From: Camarhynchus parvulus
Taxonomy: Eukaryota > Chordata > Aves > Passeriformes > Thraupidae
Length of the DNA stretch: 64,000 bases
Direction of reading: 5' to 3'
NCBI RefSeq assembly: GCF_901933205.1
Contig: NC_044573.1
Location: 85,580,546 to 85,644,545, forward strand
The position numbers and the translations under genes were made by a program. The notes below the pieces were generated by a model that saw only the letters and a program-made list of their open reading frames with translations, was not told the origin of the DNA and made no database searches. Shown here one piece after another: positions 1 to 11,376 of this stretch. How positions within the stretch are numbered: the first letter of the stretch is position 1; each line of letters starts with the position of its first letter.

Positions 1-1419
1 AAATAAAATAGTGTAAAGGAGATGCATGAGGTGAACTGACAGAAGACTCCAGCTCAGTCACCTTATTCCATGTATGGAAAGGATATATTTGCATTTACCA
101 TTTCTAACAAAAGGAACTCAGATTTATGGACAGAACAAGAATAAGCACTTATAAAAATCAATTAGGCGTCTCTGTTTAAAGAGAGCAAGTAATTTGAGTA
201 TATATGACAAAAAAGGAAAACAGAATTCACTTTGACAAAACAACTTCTCAATTTTCCTTCTAATGTGATATGACTCATCTCAAATCTATTGCAAAGTGGT
301 AAACAAACTACACCAACACAGTGACCATCATCTGCCAGGAACATTTCAAAAAGAAAACCATTACTGAGCTACTTTTCTTGTCTTCTATACAGAGAAATGT
401 ATTTTCCCAGCAGAAACAGCATTTCACATTATCTTCTTTCCATTTACCATGTTTTCATCAGTGCTAACAGCAACCTAAGAAAAACCTCATTAAGCCAGTA
501 ATTTATTTCTTAGGAATTAATTTAAATTAAATTAGTTTGGACTAGTTTTAGTTCTTTTTCAAAACAGTCTATTTCAATTAAAACAAATAACAAGAGGGAA
601 GTTCAGTTTGATTACTAATAATATTGTACAGGGCACTTATCTGGGATAGCAATTTAAATATGCAGACAATAGCCTTTTGATTTTATTTCTCATTCATGGA
701 ACTAATGTTATAATTGTAACTATTAAAAAAAAAAGTTTAGTCCATCTTTGTTCTCTAATCCTTCTGTAATCTAATTACCTCAAAATACCCAGAAGATAAA
801 ATACTGTCCTGAGGATCAAAATGACAGCTATAAGCTGGGTTCTCCACTATTCATTATCCATTCTTATTTTAATGATAACTATTTATTATTATCATATAGT
901 TAATAAACAAAATCTAAGTCACTTGATAATGCATTTGAAGTTAGCTTCACTGCTGATATAAATTATCAGAGATCCACAAAGAGAGTTACACGATTTTATA
1001 TTTTTTGCAATAGTTCTTGTTTGTAGATATTGCAATCTTTTGAGTCAGGCCCCTTACTGTGTTAAATGATACTAAATTTAAAAAGAGAGCAACTTCAATT
1101 TCCAAAATATCCCCTGATTCATTGCTTTAAAGAAATTACTTTGAAGCTTCTCAGGAGTTGACAAGAAAAATCTAAATTGTCATGGCAACATGGGTTGGAG
1201 AAATCCTTCTTTGCTGTTTGCATAGATCATCTCCATGCTATCAGCCTGTTTACTAAATGTTGCTAAAGAAAGCAATTAAAGGTTAATCTTTCCTCAGAAA
1301 CAAATAAATTATATAAGCAGTGAAAGCCAGTGGAGTGAAATACATTTCAGATAGGTCAAAAAAATTTGAGGCGTATTTATCTTTAAGCAAACGACACCAA
1401 GTTGCAGGGCAGAGTACAT
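1..1419. other. CSMD1 intron 1, unique AT-rich sequence
   Basis: No coding exon, RNA gene or recognised repeat is visible here. The sequence is AT-rich with short A and T runs and only short, unconvincing open frames. By position relative to exon 1 at 10.8 kb on the minus strand it lies inside the first intron of CSMD1. Confidence 0.6.
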
Positions 1420-2241
1420 GATGGAGGGAAGTGACAACATCCAATCAGGACAGGCTTGAGAGGTGGGCCTGTGCAAACCTCATAAAAATTAATTTGTAAG
1501 GACCTGCACAGGCGTTGAGGCAATCCCAAGCAGAAACACAGGCTGCAAAGATAATTGATTGAGAGCAGCCCTGAGGAGAAGGACTTGGAGGTGTTGGTGG
1601 ATGAGAAGTTCAAATGACGCCGCAATGTGCACTTGCAGCCCAGAAAGCCAAATATATCCTGAGCTGCATTGAAAGAAATGGGACGAGCAGGTGGAGGGAG
1701 GTGCTTCTGCCCCTCTACTCCCTCTCAAGAGACCCCACCTGGAGCCCTGTGTCCAGCTCTGAGCCCCTGACACAGTAATACACCTGCTGGAGCAAGTCCA
1801 GAGAAGGCCATGATCATGGTCAGAGGGCTGGAGGACCTCTCCTACAGAGACAGGCTGGGAGAACTGAGGCTGTTCAGGGTGAAGAAGAAAGCTCTCCAGG
1901 AAGACCTTAGAGCACCTTCCAGTACCTAAAGAGGGCCTACAGGCAAGTCAGTGAGGGGCTTTCCACAGGAGCATGTAGTGACAGGACAAGGGGAAAGGCT
2001 TCAAACTGAAGGACAGTAGGTTTACCTTAGACATTATGATGAAATTATTGACTGTGAGGGTAGTCAGGCACTGCAACAGGTTGCCCAGAGAAGCTGTGGA
2101 TATTCCATCCCTGAAAGTGTTCAAAGCCAGGTTGGATGGGGTTTTAAATAACATGGTCTAGTAGAAGGTGTCCCTGCCCATGACAGGGGAGTTAGAATGA
2201 GGTTATCTTTAAGGTTCTTTCCAACCCAAATCATTCTATGA
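1420..2241 (+). mobile_element. CR1 LINE, 5'-truncated 3' fragment
   Basis: About 820 bp match the remembered 3' part of avian CR1. The end of the reverse-transcriptase frame comes first (phrases equivalent to 'SPEEKDLEVLVDEK' and 'CALAAQKA'), then the conserved 3' UTR ('gttgcccagagaagctgtgga', 'ttctttccaaccc'), finishing in the terminal ATTCTATGA motif at 2241. The 5' end is truncated, as is usual for CR1. The frame is broken by substitutions and indels, for example in the stretch around 1600-1800, so it is a dead copy. It sits in CSMD1 intron 1 in antisense to the gene. The start is approximate to about 20 bp. Confidence 0.95.
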
Positions 2242-4062
2242 GTCCAAACAGCATTTCTCTGGCCAATTTCATAACAAAGAGTCTGAATTTTCTTTAATGT
2301 TATTAGATTTTTTTCTAGCATCCTCGTTTCAATGAAAGTTGTCTGTGTGATAAATGGCTATAACAAGGGCAAGATAAAAAGCCTTTTAAGGTTAATGAGA
2401 CTTTTTAAATTCTGTGGGCTCCCCAACCTTTAGATCAGGTCCTAACTAGTTAAAATCTGATATAAAGCAACCCAAACTACTTAACTGATGACCAGAGTCT
2501 ATGTCTAATTTACCTACTTCTGCATAGCAGAATGCTTTTTTTTTCCCCTACAACTACTTTCAAGTTAACTACATTATGTACCAGGAAAAAAAAAAGGAAG
2601 ATTTCTGTATTTTCATTTATGTTAATTAAATTTCACAATAGATTTCACAGGAAAGCTAAACAGAAATAATTGAGTACAGCTAATGATCAAAATGCTACTC
2701 CCGCTGCCACTGTTGACTTCGTAAGATCTATTAACACTACATTCTTCAGTGTAAGAGCCACTGCAAACAATGGGTCCAAATGTGTGCTGAGGATATTTAC
2801 ATGCTAAGATAAAGAAAATCAATTTAATTTCTCGAGAGAAATATCTACAAATGCAGAGGGTCACTTGTGATATTAGCAGCTGTTTGATTGAACTGAGGTT
2901 CTGAAAGTAAATGATAAGATGTTTCCCCCTCCCCCTCAAAAAAATGCTTGGTATGACACAATCTATGTATTATAAGAAACATCAGCAGGATACCAATAGA
3001 GAATCTGACTGCTGAGGCAAAGCTAAAATAGTGCACTTAGTCACTTGAATGTAGTCAGCTTCTGCATTGATATCCCACAAACATTAGTGAGAACAGTGTG
3101 ATTTGTCATGACCATTTGTTTCACAGCCAGAAACATGCAAAATTAATCTAAAAATAAGTTAAATTTCGTTTTTTTTATTTTATCGAAGTGGCTTTTTCAG
3201 ACATTTCACTGTGGTGTAAACATCATTCTTTCTTTCCTTTTTTTCTTGCCCTCACAGTCACCTGCATTTTTTTTCTAGGTTCAGGGCAAGGCAGGTTCTG
3301 TAAGTTGATATGTATTCCTGCAATATCTAGCCCCTTGCTTCCTAACATCAGCTGCTCCTTGACAAAGTGCCCTCCCTGCTCCGTGCAGCTCCCCCTGTGC
3401 TGTACAGCAGCAGTACCCACAGCGCTCGGGCTGTGGGTCCCGAGTTCCGTGGGGAGCGTTGGATGCTCCATGATTGAGGCTGAGACCCAAGGCACTCTGA
3501 CAAGGCAAGCTCAAGCACAGTGCCCAAAGCCAACCGTGTATTCTGGATACACTCTGCAAAGCAAGGCAAGCTAACCCATCCACTTCAGCAGCCAGCACTG
3601 CGAGCACAGTGAGGACACTTTAAATCCAAGCTACAGCTGGGCCAGTATTTTCAAAAGAAAACAACCTCATTGTGGTCCCTGATGTGTTTAGGCCCACCTT
3701 TGAACCCAACTTTCAAGTACAGGGCAAGGCTGGCTGCACTTTTGTTCCCAGTGCACTGTAAATTGCTTGTGTTTCAGCACCAGTGTAAGTAAATAAAAGT
3801 TTGAATGTCTGTGTTCTTTTGGAGTTTATGTGTGAACACAATATGTCAAGTAATGCAGGTCAAAGGAAGTAAACAATGACTTATGCAATATTCTATCATG
3901 GCTATATTTGATCTGCAACTCATAGGATGGGTGAGAGAAAAAAATATCCCTAAACACAGATTTACTCTGTGACAAATGTCAAAGGTTTGCTGCAGACATC
4001 AAAATTATAAGAACATTTCAATAAACACCCTCAAACATAGGATTAGAAATTAATTTCTAGCA
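2242..4062. other. CSMD1 intron 1, mostly unique; GC-richer patch at 3290-3630
   Basis: No exon or repeat is recognised. A patch around 3290-3630 is clearly richer in G and C than its surroundings and has overlapping open frames on both strands. These frames have no recognisable domain and look like chance openings. Two similar short phrases, 'agggcaaggc', at about 3283 and 3721 bracket the patch, and an AATAAA occurs near 3791, so an old LTR or other repeat is possible but unproven. Confidence 0.4.
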
Positions 4063-4214
4063 AAAAAAAAAAAAACAAAAAAACAAAACAGAAAAAGAGA
4101 AAGAAAAAGAGAAAGAAAAGGAGAAAGAAAAAAAGAAAAAGAAAAAGAAAAAGAAAAAGAAAAAGAAAAGAAAAAAAAAAAAAAAGGAAAAGAAAAAGAA
4201 AAAGAAAAAGAAAA
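4063..4214 (+). repeat. polypurine GAAA/GAAAAA simple repeat
   Basis: About 150 bp consist almost only of A and G, in irregular GAAA, GAAAAA and GAGAAA units. Two C-containing interruptions near 4076-4090 mark the edge. On the other strand it reads as TTTCTT, which gives spurious Phe/Leu/Ser-rich open frames. Long pure purine tracts with mirror symmetry can form triplex (H-DNA), and they are usually length-variable between individuals. Confidence 0.9.
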
Positions 4215-7200
4215 GAAGCAAGGAAAACTATCAGACAAGAAAGAAGAAATAAAAAAATAAGAACTTTTATGTTTGGCAAAACTGCATTAAAAAAACCAAA
4301 ACATTGCCTTGCAATTGAACACAAGGCACAAAGCAAGTACTGCAAAATGTAATTTTTAAATGCTGACCATATTTCATGCAAATTTGCAAACAAACACTGC
4401 AGAAAAAGTTTAACTCATTGTCATTTATTCAGGTCTGTCTCAGCTGCAGTGCTGCAAATGTTTCTTTTGGAAAGCCACTGTACAACAAAGACATGAATAC
4501 AGAACATGATTCTGTACTTCAGTATCCATAGGATACTGGAAGACAGATATAAAACATCCAGAGACTAAAATGATACTAGGTTTCTCTGTGTACTGTTCTT
4601 AATGCTTTTAAAGGAAAAAAAGGAGAAAAAAATGAAGGTAGAGGTCAGATGCTCAGAGATACCAGAGATACTGTTTAAAAGCAAATTGCTTTTACATATA
4701 AAAATATATTAATATTATAAAGGTTTGTTGCTGTGATTCACCTAGTTTTCCTTTTTTTAAGCCATTCATGGGTGCAAGCATTGTCAGAAGCTCTCCACAA
4801 GAGCTCAAATTAAACAAGGTCTGATTCCACCCTTCAGCTGCAATATCTACTTTGTCTGGATTATTTGAAGTAGCAATCTGTTCACAAGTAGTCAATTGAG
4901 CTATTTCAGAAATCAATACAAATTTCAGTTTCCAATGCAGCAGAATTGGGGCCTCAGAACTGCCTGAAGTTGTCTTTTACTGGACAGGGATGAGACAAGA
5001 AATTTACTTGAAAGAAGTCAAATCACTATTTGACTATGGATGAATGTATCATTAAAATTCATAATTAAATAATTAAAAAGCTGTAAGAAACTGTGATTAA
5101 TTTTTATTATGGAAATTAAAGCATTATTATAATTGCTAGAATTTGTGATTTTTTGTGGGGTTTTTTTTGTTTGGTTTTTTTTTTGCTAAAAGCAGATCAT
5201 TGATGATATTCTGACTAATCAAGAGTTCTGGTTAATCATCAGCAATGTAAGAGTGATTAAATCTTGCTTTGTCCTTTAAATGAAACTGCCCTCCAGGTAA
5301 AAATGGCAAGAAACTACCATCACTTTCTTTTCTTTTTTTTTTTCCATATGAGAAAGAAATGCAGAAAAAGTTCTTGTCTCTGAGAAAGTGAGAGTTGTTA
5401 TTAAAAATAAGATGCATTACTCTTGAAAGACTGCACACATGCCTGCATTTACTATTCAGTTACTAAATGCAGACAACAGATATATGTTGCCTTTGGGTGT
5501 TAATATAGCACTAACAATAATCCAAGTTATTTATATAAGTAGCTATTCCTCTGAGAAATGCTTCTAACAAATACAGTGTAGATTTTCTTAAATGCAATGG
5601 AAATGTCATATAGTGGAGTGAAGTCTTTCATCCAGCCAGAACAAAGATGTGTCAGGACAAAGAAATATCTCACAGCTCTCCTCAGGCATTAATGCCGTTT
5701 TTCCCCTTTTTCAAAAGTTTGTGGTTGATAAAAAATGGTTTAAGGGCGATTAGAGCTGACGTAGAAAAGTAAAACTTCTAAGTAAAAGAAAGTGATTCAT
5801 ACACATTAGGAGAATTTCCATATGATTCTTATTCTTTGCTCACTGCAAAAATTGGAAGAACATCCAATTTATCTCAGTCTAATGTGGCTAATTTTGCAGC
5901 CATATGGAGAACTAGAGACCAGATTTTTATTCTGTGACCCTGACTTGAATCCAGTTGTACACTGGAGTTTAATTAGAGGCCAGGTCTCACACTTATGCTA
6001 CTGCTTGAGTGGATTGCACAGTTAAAGCAGCAACTCCCCTTCCCACAGTGCCTCCCCTGCCGGCTGCAGGCAGCCCGGCACCGCGCTGCAGTGGTGCTCG
6101 CCCTGAAAGCTGTTTGCCAGCAGAATAGTGTCACCATGGCCAAAGAGAAACACCAGGGTTCAATATGGATTTGAGCAAGATGAAATTACATTTTATCTTT
6201 AAATCCACTGGAGGTTTTACACTGTGACACTATCAAGCAGTCACTTCTCCAAGGAAAGGTTATAAGAAGGAGTTTAATGTGATGGTGTACGGATGACATC
6301 TTGAAAAAGTTGAAAACAGTGGTCCCTGCGGCTTTTCAGCCTTTCTATAAAGCATGGTAAATCTTGAATGCATAACTGAAAATATTTACAGTTTCAGATT
6401 TTCTTAATTTGTTCAGAGAAAAGTTGTTATTAGTGAAAATGCTGTGGAGGCATAAGTGGCATAGATGACTTTTTTAAAACTTGCTGATATCAATGCATAT
6501 GTAACACTAATACCACACCATGAGTAAAAATAAGATTAAGTGTTTATATAGAAAAAGCAGTCTGCAGGGGGAAAAATGACAACTGCCCTTCCCAAATAAA
6601 AAAAAAAACAACAGTCTGATCAAAATCATACATGCCTGTATAAAGGAACATGACAGTGAGAGTCAGCAAAATAGACAGACTTGCAGTATAGACAATTTGC
6701 AGAATGGTTATCTATACAAATCAGAGATGGTGCTGAAGTGGCCTCACAGATTTCAATACACCCTGAAGTTCCATTTGTGCTTATGTCTTCATGTGCCTGT
6801 AAACCATCTTCAGCTCCTCACACCAGTATCCTGTTACACACACACACACACACCAGAGAAACTGAAAAATCTTTACTGGTTGACAGTGGTAATTCAACCT
6901 CAACTATGGGTTCAAGAGTCTAAAATGAGTGTTTGGGGAATCTTTGTGGCATTGATATGCTCTCCACTACATTACATTCAAGCAGACCAAGTTTCCTATT
7001 CCTATACATAGTTTAGGACATCATATACATATCTCAATGCAAAAAATGGTACAGATACAGATTTTACCAAAAAGTAAATGCATTTTTACTTTACAATATT
7101 ACATGGTCAGAGCTGGATATTCTCTACTATGCCTTTCTATGGTAAATTCCTCACTGAGCTGGGGGATGGAGAATGCATCTATCAAACACTTGGTTTTACA

Positions 7201-9003
7201 GCTGGGTGTTCAATACCTTGCACTGATGTTCTTTTAAAATTCCCTTTTTTCAGCTCATTTTCCTCAGAATTGCTTTAGTCTTCTCTGGAAGAGAATGAAG
7301 CCTCTCTAGAGAGACCAGTCTCACAGTTTGAAAAACACTATTTTGGAGGAAAAAAAAAAGACTTTAAAAGAGACAAACACTCTCAGTCCAACAGGAGTAG
7401 GCCTTGAACAGAGTGGTAACTTTGTGTGATGTAGTTATAGCAATTATTATACAAAGTGATAGCAGCAAACAGAAGGTACAGAAAATGTTTTGAGATTTGT
7501 TTTTTTTAAAACAAAATCCTGCACTGTAGATGTGAGAGTCCTTTTACTGTCTGTATCTAATTTAAGAACAGAAATGTTTTCCCTTTGTTATTTCCATTAA
7601 TCTGAATGATACCTCTGTGCACAAGCCTGCTTATGTACATTTAGTTTGAGGCAATTAGGTGGCAATGAAGGTGCTGTATTTGGTTATCTAAACACATCCA
7701 GGAAATTACCTTGAAAACATGTACTGGAACAACTCTAGGTATTAAGCAGTATGTATTCCTACTGAATATGTTCTATGGAATATAGGTTGTCCACAGACCT
7801 TATGTCACAGCAGAAATGTCTTTTATTTTTTTCTTGAATTTTAGTCTGAATTAAGTCTACATCTATTATTTGTTCCATATGAATTTTTACAGAAATTATA
7901 TTGATGTGTTTTTTCTTTCAAGAAGATCAATAGGGTTCTTTATGTTTGCTTTTGTTACAATACAACATATCAGAATTAGCAAATGGCTCTATAAACAAGC
8001 CCATCTTAACATGCATAGCTGAACACCCTGCCGTCTGTCTTGTTGAAGCATAATTGCTATGATAGGGTAGCTTCTGGGAAAGCGGTTCCTTTAAATGACT
8101 CCATACTAATTTCCCTTGATGCTTAAAGCACAATGAGCAGGGAAGGATTCCCCAAATGTTTTCCAAAACACTCAGGTCCATCAATCAGATTAAATCAGTC
8201 CAAAGAAATGTGTAGAACTGCACCTCAAGTCTACCACAGTGAACGATGACGAATGTTCATTTTCATCCTTCCTTGTTCCTTAAAAAAGTTACAGAAAATT
8301 CCACAGCAACAAAGGGTTTCCATTTCATTTCATAACGAGGAACACTGTGGAAAGCAACCCACCTGTCATTTTACTGAAAGATTTGGGAACGCCTGTGGCA
8401 ACACCTCCAGAAATTCAGCACTTGTTTCTTTTTTTTCTAATAAAATCCCCAAATCAAGCAAAATCTGGGTGATTTCCTTTTACAGTGGCCAAATTTTTTG
8501 ATTGCAAGGGGCTGGTAAAAGAGAGTTCTGAGAATCTAATAATTAAAATTATTTCGTGTGCTCCTGAAACCCTGGCTCTTTATGTTACTAAGGAAGGAGT
8601 TTTTTCACTCTCTGAAGCATTAACGTAATTTCAGCCTCAGGATTACATTTGACTAAATATAGATACCTGTGCTCAATTGCCTGGGAAGGTAAACGGGAAC
8701 GAATTATGTCAACTGTCCCCGATGGCTCCCCTTCAACCTGTTGTTTGACTTCAATATTAAGTCAGTCTTTAGCCTTTAAGTGGGTGTGTTGCTGCTTCAC
8801 ATTAAGCAGGTATAATTACATTCTGCAGAGCACCATCAGAGGCAGTGCCCAAACGTTCCTGGCAAAGCCTTTGTATGTAAGCAAAACACGTCGGATCGTC
8901 GCTGAATAACCATGATCCAGCCTCCAGCTTTTCGTATGTGCTGTCAGCCATGAAAAGAAAACACTTAAATGTCAAACGACATAACGGGCTACAGTGTATT
9001 TAA
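4215..9003. other. CSMD1 intron 1, mostly unique sequence
   Basis: No exon, RNA gene or clear interspersed repeat was recognised. Poly-T and T/G runs occur at about 5145-5185, and a short CA repeat is listed separately. The last 400 bp before the CpG island (about 8520-9000) have a mixed base composition and no simple repeats, which could fit a conserved noncoding element, but this cannot be judged without alignment. Confidence 0.45.
6837..6854 (+). repeat. (CA)n microsatellite
   Basis: A short run of about nine CA units lies between 'tgtta' and 'ccagagaaac'. It is inside CSMD1 intron 1 and is too short to be strongly unstable. Confidence 0.85.
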
Positions 9004-9140
9004 CAAATGAGTCGCGGGTGTCGGCCCGCCCCGGGAGCGGCGTGGCCGTGGCAGCAGCTGCCCCTCGTCCCGCAGTCCGGGCCCCGAGCGCGGCTGTCGG
9101 GGCGGCCCCGCCGGGACCGGAGCTCCCTCCCCGCCCGGCC

Positions 9141-9165
9141 GGGCCGGGCCGGGCCGTGCCCGGGG
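9141..9165 (+). other. G-quadruplex candidate in intronic CpG core
   Basis: Three GGG runs are separated by CC, and a GGGG run follows after an 8-base loop, so a four-tract G4 is possible on the plus strand, which is the CSMD1 template strand. A second G-rich cluster with runs of 3-5 G follows at about 9197-9236. Folding was not computed. Confidence 0.4.
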
Positions 9166-10730
9166 CAGCGCCGGGGAGCCGGGCACGTGCGCGGGCGGGA
9201 CCGGGGGCAGGAGGCACCGGGGCTTGGGGGTGGGCAGGCTGGAACTTTGGGTAGGGCGGCCACGCCGAGAAGCCCCCGCCCCCCCCGGGCTGTGTGTGCT
9301 GCCGGGCACAGCCCCATCCCCAGGAGCAGCGGACTCACAGCCCAGGAGAGCCGTGCGCCTTTCTCGCCCCGCTCCCTTCCCGCAGAGGCAGCCGGGTGGC
9401 GTTGCCCGGTGGACCGCGGCAGCGGCAGGATCCGGGCAGAGTAGGGATGCTACCGGGCTGGTGTGGAGCCGCAGCCGCTCCTCCGGACCGGGCAAGACTC
9501 CTGCCCGGTTCCCGGCGGCCCGGGCTGGCCTTCTACCGCCTCTTCCTGCAGATCACGGCCGGAGGCTATGGGAGGGAAGGCACCCTGCCGTGCCACCAAG
9601 GCGGGCGAGGGAACCCGGCCGTGGGCACCCGCAGGACGGGGAAGGCTCCAACCTCGCCCGCCAACCCGGGGGCCGCGGTAGCCCTGCTCCCCCCCTATTC
9701 AGCCGCCCCCGCACCGAAAAGAGCAGCGAGAAAAATAAAATGGTGGGAACGATGTAAAGCGCCTTGGAAGGGTTAAGGGAGACTCAGACGGTACAAACCG
9801 CAAGGGGAACCGTCATCCCGGAGGCAGGCAGACCAACCGGGAGCGAGGTGGGAGATGACAGAGGCTGTATCGGGGACAGGTGCTCAGCTGCGAGCTGCCT
9901 CACTCCCTCCCTCTCTCTCTCACACATAGATTCGCATCTCTCCCAGCATGAAAAAGCGCAGGGCTAATGAGAGGCGAAGTGAATAATGGGGAAGTTGTTG
10001 TCTCCAACGATGAGGCAAGTAATGGGGCTGAGGCCAGCACTGAAGTTGTGTAACCAAATTCTCCCCCGTCACCCCCTCGTTTCTCCACCCTCCCCCATTG
10101 ATTTTAAGGAGAAACCCAGCTGAGGTGGGGAGACTCTCTGCACCGCACACCCAGCAGAGAGGAGTCCTCTTCCCTCGGGCACGGGCAGGCAGCTGGCGGA
10201 GGTGTCCCCGGCGCCGCATCCCCGCCTCCGCGCAACTTGCGGGGAGCGGAGCCGGCTGAAAGCAGGCGGAGGCGGCTCTCCGCGACCACCCCCTCCGCGC
10301 TCCCCCTCGAGCACGGCAAAAGCCGGGGAGGCGGGAGGAGGGGAGATCCAAACTTGCCAGCCCGGGGATTGTCCCTCACACGGCAGCGGGTGCCGTTCGT
10401 GCGTGCGCGGAGAGCGAAGTGTTCCCAAACTCCGGCGCTGCCCAGGCGGCTGGATGCGCACGGCTCCGCTCGCGGCGTCGCAGCGGCTGCTGCCCAACTC
10501 CAGGAGGCTGGTTTCTCCCGGGGGAAGTGACCGGCCGGGAGCAGAGCCCTAGGGGAACACCGGCGGGAGGTGGGAGGCAGGGAGAAGGGAGACCGGGTTC
10601 GAGGAGCCTGCTGTTTGCCGGCGCAGAAACGAAGGGAGGGAGAGAGCTCAACCGAGCGGCAGAGATTTAGCTGAGGGGTTGTGAGTGCCGTAACCACAGT
10701 CTACACGAATGCAATGCAAGAAACCCGAAT

Positions 10731-10736
10731 CTTACC
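10731..10736 (-). other. CSMD1: splice donor of CSMD1 exon 1
   Basis: On the minus strand the exon ends ...GCTCAGG and continues as GTAAGA, a near-consensus 5' splice site. The exon's last base is 10736 and the intron's GT is at 10735-10734. The cut leaves one base of the next codon, so the intron is phase 1, the usual phase for introns flanking extracellular modules such as CUB domains. Confidence 0.85.
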
Positions 10737-10802
10737 CTGAGCTGCAGTGAGGAGCCCCGCGCAGAGAACCAGCAGAGACTTGAATTTCCTCCACGCAGTC
10801 AT
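10736..10802 (-). CDS. CSMD1: CSMD1 exon 1 coding part (signal peptide)
   Basis: This is the start of CUB and Sushi multiple domains protein 1, a very large type I membrane protein, mainly neuronal. It is built of alternating CUB and Sushi domains and is described as a complement and synapse regulator. Only the first 22 codons plus one base lie here; all domain exons are outside the window. The peptide opens MTAWRKFKSLL, continues with a Leu/Val/Cys hydrophobic core, and ends LLTAAQ before the donor. This is a typical signal peptide, and from memory it closely matches mammalian CSMD1 (MTAWRRFQSLL..., ...LLTAAKG), although the Leu-rich core here is a few residues shorter. The start ATG at 10802 has G at -3, and the CpG island gives promoter context. 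The open frame continues upstream without a stop for 195 codons to another ATG at 11387. That extension is low-complexity and would bury the signal peptide, so I treat it as 5' UTR. The paralogue CSMD2 is the main alternative. Confidence 0.87.
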
Positions 10803-10817
10803 GTCTGCAGTTATTCC

Positions 10818-10842
10818 ACACACACACACACTCTCACACAAA
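10818..10842 (+). repeat. (CA)n-rich microsatellite in CSMD1 5' UTR
   Basis: Seven to eight CA units are followed by CTCTCACACA, ending about 15 bp upstream of the CSMD1 start codon. In the transcript it reads as GU repeats close to the initiation codon, so length changes could affect the leader. Confidence 0.85.
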
Positions 10843-10898
10843 ACCCCCGGTGGCTCTTCTCGGCTGCGACCGTGTCCTCCGAGCGGCAGCGGGGCTAA

Positions 10899-10908
10899 GG
10901 ACAGCGCC
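10899..10908 (+). promoter_or_regulatory. REST/NRSF RE1 right half-site candidate
   Basis: GGACAGCGCC is identical to the right half of the remembered RE1 consensus. The canonical left half (TTCAGCACC) is not present at the normal spacing; only scattered bases match. It lies about 100 bp upstream of the start codon. In GC-rich DNA a 10-bp match can be chance. Confidence 0.3.
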
Positions 10909-11254
10909 AAATAACCACCACAGGGCGAGGAGAGGCGGAGAGGAGCGGTCCGGGTCCCGAGCGCCGCGCAGCGCCCGGCGCCTCCTGCAGGACTGCGCGG
11001 GCGGCTCGCTCCGCTCTGCTCACAGACAGCATCAGTCCCGCGCCGCGGCGGGGCTGCGCCGCTCAGCGCCCGCGGAGCCCCGGCGCTGCCGGCCCGCCGC
11101 CCGCCCAGGGGAGGGAGGGCACCCGGGGAGGGAGGGGAGGCACGCCCGGGGCCGCGGGCGGCGAGGCATGCACGGCCGCCGGCGGGGAGAGCCGGGCAGC
11201 GGCGGCGTCGGCAGGAGAGGGATGCGGAGAGTGCGAGGAAGAGGACGAGGAGAG

Positions 11255-11283
11255 GGAGGAGGAGGAGGAGGAGGAGGAGAAGG
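11255..11283 (+). repeat. (GGA)n polypurine repeat
   Basis: About nine GGA/GAG units lie in a longer purine-rich stretch (about 11224-11302). The transcript strand reads as TCC repeats. Such tracts are common in TATA-less promoters. Confidence 0.85.
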
Positions 11284-11358
11284 AGAGAAGAGGGAGGGAG
11301 GGATCGCGGCGAGAGTAGCGCAGGCAGCGCAGCGGAGCGGCTGCCAGCCACAGGAGAA

Positions 11359-11376
11359 GCCGCCGCCGCCGCCGCC
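11359..11376 (+). repeat. (GCC)6 trinucleotide repeat
   Basis: Six uninterrupted GCC copies are followed by ACC. On the CSMD1 strand this is (GGC)6, in the 5' UTR or core promoter depending on the start site. Confidence 0.9.

Noticed and set aside
1383..2321. Open frames on the minus strand over the CR1 copy at 1.4-2.2 kb
   Set aside because: Antisense shadows of the CR1 reverse-transcriptase end and 3' UTR.
4043..4393. Phe/Leu-rich open frames on the minus strand that look like membrane proteins
   Set aside because: They are translations of the polypurine tract read as TTTCTT repeats.
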